The position numbers and the translations under genes were made by a program. DNA of 64,000 nt from Chondrilla cf. caribensis (Eukaryota; Porifera; Demospongiae; Chondrillida; Chondrillidae): assembly GCA_964020155.1 (NCBI GenBank), contig OZ026567.1, forward strand, positions 1,917,430 through 1,981,429. Direction: 5' to 3'. Every line of letters begins with the position of its first letter. The first letter of the stretch is position 1. Under the pieces are notes generated by a model. It searched no databases and was not told the DNA's origin. It worked only from the letters and a program-made list of their open reading frames with translations. Shown piece after piece: positions 44,466 through 64,000 of this stretch.

Positions 44466-45014
44466 TACTGACATTTCCACAAGAAGGAGATGCGGTACAC
44501 TTTCATTGGCTAGAATGCCTGTATTTCGGCCAATGAAAGTATTGTGCAATCACATACATGTATTATGCAATAGTCACAAGCAAGTCAGGTTCAATGTTTG
44601 GAAGCACTTGTCCCAAAGTAATCCAAATTGTATACAATCACCTTCATTTTTGAATAGATATTTAACCTATTTAAAATATCTGTGACGTTTGACGGCACCA
44701 GTATCAATTGGGGCCGTCTTCAGGTGGAAGGCACATGATCACCATGAGGAATATCTTCAAGATCAAATCATTTTGCTTTACACAATTTCTACGAAATACC
44801 AAGGAATACCCATAAAGATATCAGACCATCTTGCTAAAATGAAATGGCAGGGATGGTTGTGGGTAGTAACAGATGTACGTAGGCGACTCTTATATCCTAT
44901 ATACATAGTTCCACTTATTATTATAATAATAATTGTTATTTTTATTATCATTGAAATCATTACATTTGATGAGCTGTACCCTTTACAAATCTTGAAGTAC
45001 TAACAAAAAATAAT
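44466..45014. other. Spacer, no gene seen
   Basis: A 104-codon plus-strand ORF starts at a TTG and ends in an AT-rich Ile run. I do not regard it as a gene. Confidence 0.4.
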
Positions 45015-45260
45015 AGCAGGAACAGACGTAGGTCGGGATGGATGTAGGTGGGGATGGATGTAGGTGGGGATGGATGTGATCATGTGAGTGGGGATGGATG
45101 TAGGTGGGGATGGATGTAGGTGGGGATGGATATGGGTGGGGATGGATGTGGGTGGAGATGGATGTAGGTGGGGATAGATGTGAGTGCAGATGTACATAGG
45201 TATGTATAATGTATGTTGAGACCGATGTGGGTGGGGACAGATGCAGGTGGGGGTGAGTCC
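45015..45260 (+). repeat. 16-bp minisatellite (GTAGGTGGGGATGGAT)
   Basis: About a dozen units of 16 bp with variants GTGGGTGG and GTGATCATGTGAGTGG. Confidence 0.93.
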
Positions 45261-46245
45261 AGAATGGTTTTGTGGTACTAAAGATGAATTAACACCTGAG
45301 GCTGCCCCATTTCTGGCCAGTCACTCCTGATTGCTACAAAGGCATTGAATCCCCTCAGCTAACTCCATACCATCCCTTGTTTCTTGGTAAGATGTCTATT
45401 GCAATTGTTAGAGAGGCCAGACTAAACTTGCGCAAAGTATAGCAAAAATGTCAGTCCATAGGTGAATGGTAGGCTTTGAATCAGGTAGTTTTTTCCACAT
45501 TGTCCAACACAGACCTCGTACAGTGGACAATGCTTTGCAGATAGTCCACACAGAAGCCCACGCACACTTTAGCATATGTCCTCCATATGGACAAATACAC
45601 ATGTAGTCCATGTTCCTCTTTAGAAACTGCCACCTCATAATTAGTGTATAATCACCTGCAACTTACACATTATGAAATATTCCATTTCAGCTGCAACTGT
45701 CCTTCACTAGGCACCAACATACAATGTTAATGGGAGCTCAATAATCGAATACACTTTGGTGGTGACATGTACATACGTGTCAGATTATAGAGGTTAGCTG
45801 GTATGGTAGATGATCACAGTTGTCTCAGAATGTGCTCAGATTATAGAGAATGTGGGATCACAAAGGTACTGGACAATGGTGGTTTCACTGCACATTTCAG
45901 GTTAAATAAGATTTTCAAGTTCTGAAAGGTCTTTAGCATAGTCAAGTAATGGTCCACATATTGTGTGTCTCACTATGTGGTCATATTATAGGGATTACTG
46001 GACTATGAAAGTGTCACGTTATGGAGGTTCCACTGGGCCCAATGACATTAGCATCAACTAAACTACATCATATCGGTTAGCAGAGGTAGCTAGCACATGT
46101 TACCAAAGTAAGTGGACCTCAACGCTGCACCTTATCATGTATCATCCTCCACCATCCAGGGGTGCAATATGGTTACATACCACTAATGATGACCCCTGTC
46201 CTTAACACGCTATAACCTTTCAAAGCCATGTTAGCAGCTGACTGC
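45261..46245. other. Intergenic spacer before protease gene 2
   Basis: Fragments resembling the CAGTAGAACCTCTATAATT MITE family occur at 45818-45895 (TGTCTCAGAATGTGCTCAG) and 45967-46035 (ending GGAGGTTCCACTG). No gene. Confidence 0.5.
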
Positions 46246-46253
46246 TATAAAAG
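46246..46253 (+). promoter_or_regulatory. TATA box of protease gene 2
   Basis: TATAAAAG, a consensus core, 110 bases before the ATG at 46356. It predicts transcription from about 46277 and a leader of about 80 bases. Confidence 0.65.
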
Positions 46254-46355
46254 GACCTTTGGGGGTATCATGTCAAGATAACATTGAAGATCTATCTCGA
46301 TAGAGAAAGCGAGAGTGTGAGAAATATCGTGCTGAGATTTTAGAAGAAAGCAGTG

Positions 46356-46622
46356 ATGTTGAGCAATTCAGCTTTGAGGATACCTCGTGCTGCGACGGGA
46401 AGCTTTAGAATCTCGGTGCTGTTACTGTTGAGCTGTCAATTCGCGTCCACAACTGCCGTTCTCAGCGACGGCGCGGTTCGTTCCTCGTTTCCCGCGCTGT
46501 CTAGCTTGTGTCATGAAGAACCAACCCCGTACTGCGCCTCAGAGAAGAGCTTTGCTAGAGAAGTATCGAATATTTCAACGGCTGAAACTAGGGGGTCATC
46601 TTTCAAATACGACCACCCAAAG
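46356..46622 (+). CDS. Gene 2 exon 1: signal peptide and short N-terminal region
   Basis: 89 codons ending in phase 0 at CACCCAAAG, donor GTACAT (weak). Contains a Cys pair in CHEEPTPYC. An in-frame GTG lies one codon earlier. The ATG at 46356 is the start chosen. Confidence 0.75.
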
Positions 46623-49600
46623 GTACATACGCACACGAGTTAACAATTATCTCCACAAAATGCGCGCACTAACGTATACAATTCGCGTACATAAAGATGG
46701 CATAAATATTTAACATTAGCACTCTCTTGGTCATTTCAGGTACTGAATGAGGAATGCTACAGGTGGACTGCTGGAAGAGACCCATTATTCCGAGCTACAA
46801 GTGAACTAAATCAGCTTCGAAGGGTGCTGGACATTGCCGATGGTCTTCGAGACAATCGCTACGCTCCACCGGGCACTGGAGAAGGGACGGACATCTACCT
46901 CTTCGACACGGGGATCGCATACGACCTCAAGGAGTTTGAAGGACGAGCTAGATTTGTCGGCCGGGACTTTGTGAAGGAAGGTGGCGACGGTAGAGACGAC
47001 AACGGACACGGAACGTTCATAGCATCCGTGGCGGCGGGGCGTTCCTTCGGAGTAGCAAGAAAAGCCCTCATCTACAGCGTCAAGGTTTTGAACAAAAACA
47101 AATATGGTCGTGGTAGCGACATAATACGAGCCCTGGATTATGTGGAAGAGAAGTATCTTGCCAACAAGACTAGGAGGGCAGTAGTACTACTGCCAATGGA
47201 GACCCAAATTGACAGACACACCAATGATGTTGTCCAGCGTCTCATAAGGAACGGGATGGTCGTGGTGACCTCAGCTGGTAACAAAGCAGACGACGCTTGT
47301 AAATATTCTCCCGGCTCAGCAAACGGAGTCATTAACACCGGAGCCGTCAACAACGACAGAGCGATATGGCACTACTCATTTCAAATGTCATCTACATTCT
47401 TATACAAGAAAGGAAGTAATTATGGAGAGTGTGTGGATGTGTTTGCCCCTGGGACTCATATTTACGGTGCCTCGCACTACTCAAGTAAGACGTACACACA
47501 GCAAACAGGCACCTCCGCAGCTGCTCCGCTAACAGCTGGAGTGGCTGCCATATTGCTGCAGCTCTTTCCAACTGCCACTCCTGCCGAAGTGAAAGAGAAG
47601 ATTATCAAATACAGCAAGAAGAACGTACTGAACTTCTCCAAAGTTCCTCAACCCTACCGCAACAGTACACCTAACAGGCTACTACAGATACCAAGTGAGT
47701 ACAGAACACACCATTCCCACTCTGCCGTAGTCCATGATATACGCATGAGGCTATGCATGTAAACGTAAGGCTAAACATACATACAATGTAAGACATTACC
47801 ACCATCCAACCCAGGGGATTACTCTGCACACAATAATAAGTACATTTTGAATGTGGAATATACCCATTGCTCTTTCTGGTCAGTGTTACACATAGCATAG
47901 ACCAAGCAGACAGGAATGTATCATAACTACAGCTGGTGGTTGGAACACTTTAACTCCCTGAAGTTACTTAATGATAACCCATAACCTAGACACAACTGGT
48001 TCTCTATTGTATTATTTAGTGGTTAAGACATGGACATGAGGGCAGTATGACATAAAATAACGAGGGCAAGTGTATTTTATATGTCATACTGCCCAAGTGT
48101 CCATGTCTTAACCAGTATAGCATCTGTTGCTAACCTTTATACCGTTGCTAACACTTTACACACTATAAAATTGCTGTATAATAGCACTGTTTCTATGGCA
48201 ACAGATGCTATACATAGACAATCTACGTTTATAGCAACGCACACCTAATATTACATCTACCTAAACTGTGAACAAAGTTGCACAGGAGAGCAGTCATATC
48301 CCAACACTCTTTTAGTATAACAAACAGATACCATGTTGTTAGGCAGTTTTATGAGATTTTGAATTGGTGTATTTTGCAATCTGGTTGAACGTATATACAC
48401 AATGTTCAAAGTGGTATATCATTTCAAATCTATACCTCTGTATATGCACATTATCTATATGTGTGTTTATTTGTACATACTATTATACCACACTACATGC
48501 GGGTGAATTCAAGCAAGTAGATAGCGGAGATGTCTCTAGTTTCAATGCACTATTGTTTCTTGTGATGCAGGAGATGTCGTGAACACACACCTGTTGGAGG
48601 AGCATCAGGATACAGCAGCAGGTACCTCTACTGTGAACCCAACAACATCTACTACTACAGCTGAGATTACAACAACTACAACACTAAGCACCACTAGTCC
48701 CATCAGAGCAACCAGTGCAACCAGAAAAAGTAGTGTGCCAACTGCATCAACAACTAGTAGCAATAGAGGCATAACAACAACAAAAACAATAACAATAACA
48801 ACAACAACAATGCCCCAAGCAACAGAAGATGGAAACACACATACCACAAGTAAACCGAGCACAAACAAAACCTCACCTACACTGGAAAATGAGAGAACAG
48901 TGACACCGTCCACTAAAGGACTAGCGACAACGGACTCCCCACAATTGCCTTCACATCTCCCACAAGCTCAACTGACAGTAATATATCCTTCCCTGTGTGA
49001 AATACAATCGACCTACAACGATATGAAGCAAAGAGGCTATGTGATGACATACATTCATTCACTCAACATTGTAGATATGGACTGTTTTATAGCAATATTT
49101 ACCAGGTTGAACACGTCCAACAGATACACAGGCTATTTTAACCTCCGATATGAAGAATTGGAACAACGTCTCAGCTCAGACAAAATCCACCTCTCCCAGG
49201 TAACCACTTTGCTTGGTTACCAGAGTGATAAACAACAAAAGTACTTGGTAATCGAGGGAGAGAGACAGCAGAGTGACTTGGTGATGCAAGGCTTTGCAGT
49301 AAGAGATTACACAAGAATACAGAGGTTTTTTCAGCAGCACAGGTACCTGAGGACAAGCACGCTCACCAACACCAACCGGAACACCAATCGGCTCACGATA
49401 ACTGCTAGATACAAACAACACGGTAGCCGGAGCGAAGTGCGTTATTTTGAAAACCTTCGCGAGCGGCACATGAAGGAACACATCAAGATTATGTGGAGGA
49501 AGGGTTATACACTAAGGCACATTAGCACCTACAACCTCCCAGGAAGGGTGGGTTCGCGTTTTTTGGCCGCGTTTACAAAGGAAAACGATGTTAGAGGCGG

Positions 49601-49757
49601 TTACAGGACACTAGTGACAGTGAAGTATGCTAAAGACATTGGCGGGACGCTACAATCTTACATCGACCGTGGCTACCATCCCGACTCAGTAACTCCATTT
49701 TTCAGCAATTCTAGACGGAGACCAAGCTATATGGTCGTTTTGAGACCTCAGCAGTGA
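46356..49757 (+). CDS. Secreted S8 subtilisin-like protease with mucin-like linker and BTRD1-like repeats (gene 2)
   Basis: Three exons, 46356-46622, 46740-47694 and 48571-49757, join in phases 0 and 1 to 802 residues. A signal peptide (ISVLLLLSCQFASTTA) follows a basic N terminus. The S8 domain shows Asp145 (IYLFDTGI), His179 (DNGHGTF), Asn270 (VTSAGNKADDAC) and Ser348 (GTSAAAPLTAG). DACKYSPGSA and CVDVFAPG mark the proteinase K/PCSK9 group. I see no clear I9 propeptide between residues 30 and 120, unlike gene 1. Residues about 422-540 are Thr/Ser-rich, a likely O-glycosylated linker. Residues 541-802 hold five BTRD1-like units (QRGYVMTYIHSLN; DCFIAIF; SRFLAAF). Likely a secreted endopeptidase tethered to a binding propeller. 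Substrate unknown. Confidence 0.85.
46740..47694 (+). CDS. Gene 2 exon 2: S8 catalytic domain
   Basis: Acceptor TTGGTCATTTCAG. 318 codons plus one base. Ends after STPNRLLQIP at donor GTGAGT in phase 1, the same position and phase as gene 1 exon 2. Confidence 0.9.
48021..48113. repeat. Foldback palindrome 1 in intron 2 of gene 2
   Basis: GGTTAAGACATGGACA at the left pairs with TGTCCATGTCTTAACC at the right, and GGCAGTATGACATA pairs with a matching inner arm. The loop is about 17 bases. A half-copy with GTCCATGTCCTAACC lies near 58677. Confidence 0.9.
48115..48213. repeat. Foldback palindrome 2, next to the first
   Basis: GTATAGCATCTGTTGC and GCAACAGATGCTATAC are perfect 16-bp inverted ends of a 99-bp element. 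Internal GTTGCTAAC repeats. Confidence 0.88.
48571..49757 (+). CDS. Gene 2 exon 3: Thr-rich linker and repeat domain
   Basis: Acceptor TCTTGTGATGCAG. Entry in phase 1 makes an Arg codon at the junction. ACA/ACT-rich codons encode the linker. TGA at 49755-49757. Confidence 0.87.
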
Positions 49758-50546
49758 CATAGGATTACCGAATAACAGAAAACATTCACAACAACAACTC
49801 TATACATGTAAAATTTACACTAGTACTCACGATAGAAGATATGGAACAATTACTTACACATTACGATTTTATCCAGATTATTTTGTATCACGCCAAAACC
49901 AACTCTCTAGACAAAGTTTATTTATTTATTCAATTTAGCTTTTAATTGTAAACTATGAAAATATAATATTATTTAACATCTGCACTGCAAAATTAACTTC
50001 TTCGATCCTTGTAATAAGACACTGGTTTCTGTAAATGGCATTGTTTACAGACGCGTTAAGGTTCGTTAATCATGTGATAACCACATGCCGTTCATTAATT
50101 AATTGACGTTAATCCCTCTGACCGGTGTCAGTGGGGAAATATACTATCTATTTATTGCACTTTTCAAATTCTATAAGTTCTTCCAGCCCAAATGACACCG
50201 AAAAGGTGCGAACTGATCGCAACTTATGCTAGACGGTCCGGGCCCGGGCCCTTCGTCCTGAGCGCCGTAGGGACGATTTTTTTGTTGTTGCTTCTTTTCT
50301 GCACTAACATCAATAACTTACCTAACACCAGAGCCCGGTGATATACATATAAGAATAATGGACAATACTGATAGGTACCCGGGACGATATTTCTGGTAAA
50401 GGAGTTTACTAAGAGAATCCGGGATCCGGATAACGATATTCGCCAGAGTATACTGAAAAAAGTTACAAAAAGCGGGGATGCCGGATACTCTATGATGACA
50501 CCTGAATGTCCAAATAGGATTAGCGATATCCGAGACACTGCGAATC
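49758..50546. other. Intergenic region and probable promoter of the ankyrin gene
   Basis: AT-rich to about 50200, then more GC-rich with a 12-bp palindrome GGGCCCGGGCCC at 50240-50251. No TATA box near a sensible distance. No other gene recognised. Confidence 0.45.
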
Positions 50547-63573
<13,027 letters not shown>

Positions 63574-64000
63574 GTGAGTGCACCATTGTGGCCCAATCAA
63601 CATGCACATATGCCTATATGCGTATAACACATACAAAACTTGCAGTACATACTCATTCTATATGGTACGTATATACGTATACGAAAGAGCACTTGGGAGT
63701 GCCCCTTGAGTTTTGGTATCATTACTTTCCACCACTGTATGTTGTATGGAGATTATCCTCACAATGTACATTACGTACAACATACGTACATACATATAAA
63801 TACGTAGGTACGTATATACTGTGCAGACTATAATAGTATACACCTATACGTACGTACATTGCCTGTATTATATTTACACATGCATACAGTATACTTTATT
63901 ACTGTTATACATTATTATACTATTCCCACTGGTGCTTATTTGCAAACTTGTGTATATGTACATATAGCAGCTCAACAGACACCTGTTTCCATTCATTAGA
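63574..64000. other. Start of intron 8, to window end
   Basis: GTAC/TACGTA-rich sequence with no further exon seen. The ankyrin gene continues beyond the window. Confidence 0.45.

Noticed and set aside
44689..45003. 104-codon ORF ending in an Ile-rich stretch
   Set aside because: Starts at TTG, and the hydrophobic end is translation of an ATT/ATA-rich tract. No family likeness.

Overview
The window looks like nuclear DNA from an invertebrate animal. Genes are split by GT-AG introns, dinucleotide microsatellites and minisatellites are everywhere, small terminal-inverted-repeat transposons with TA target sites are scattered throughout, and there is a clear relative of the animal ankyrin gene ANKRD42. 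A sponge or similar early-branching marine animal fits, but the sequence alone does not settle the taxon. I see no bacterial operon, CRISPR array, rRNA or intact tRNA.

Left part (1 to about 33.7 kb): no gene I can support. Positions 1-1387 are 359-bp tandem units carrying a hairpin. Positions 1388-6625 and 10442-14480 are two arrays of a roughly 187-bp satellite. Between them lie an AT-rich stretch, a GC-rich LTR-like block (about 7764-8900) and an inverted copy of the 359-bp family (9823-10441). From 14.5 to 33.7 kb there are degenerate satellite copies, long (CA)n/(GT)n tracts, a roughly 4-kb inverted repeat (16564-20617), several minisatellites and MITE-like elements.

Middle part (33.7-49.8 kb): two plus-strand paralogous genes for secreted subtilisin-like (S8, proteinase K/PCSK9-like) serine proteases. 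Each has three exons with introns at matching places and phases. Each has a complete Asp-His-Asn-Ser catalytic set. Each ends in about five 45-55-residue repeats resembling the bacterial tandem repeat (BTRD1) units known from polyglycine hydrolases. The first (33846-39029, 736 aa) has a recognisable I9-type propeptide. The second (46356-49757, 802 aa) has no clear I9 propeptide but has a long Thr/Ser-rich mucin-like linker. This pair is the most interesting content of the window.

Right part (50.5-64 kb): the first eight coding exons of an ANKRD42-like ankyrin-repeat gene on the plus strand, running off the window end. Its introns hold minisatellites, TA-flanked MITEs (one nested in another), a palindromic element and long (GT)n tracts. 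One tract begins exactly at a 5' splice site. The proteases and the ankyrin gene show no evident functional link beyond adjacency.
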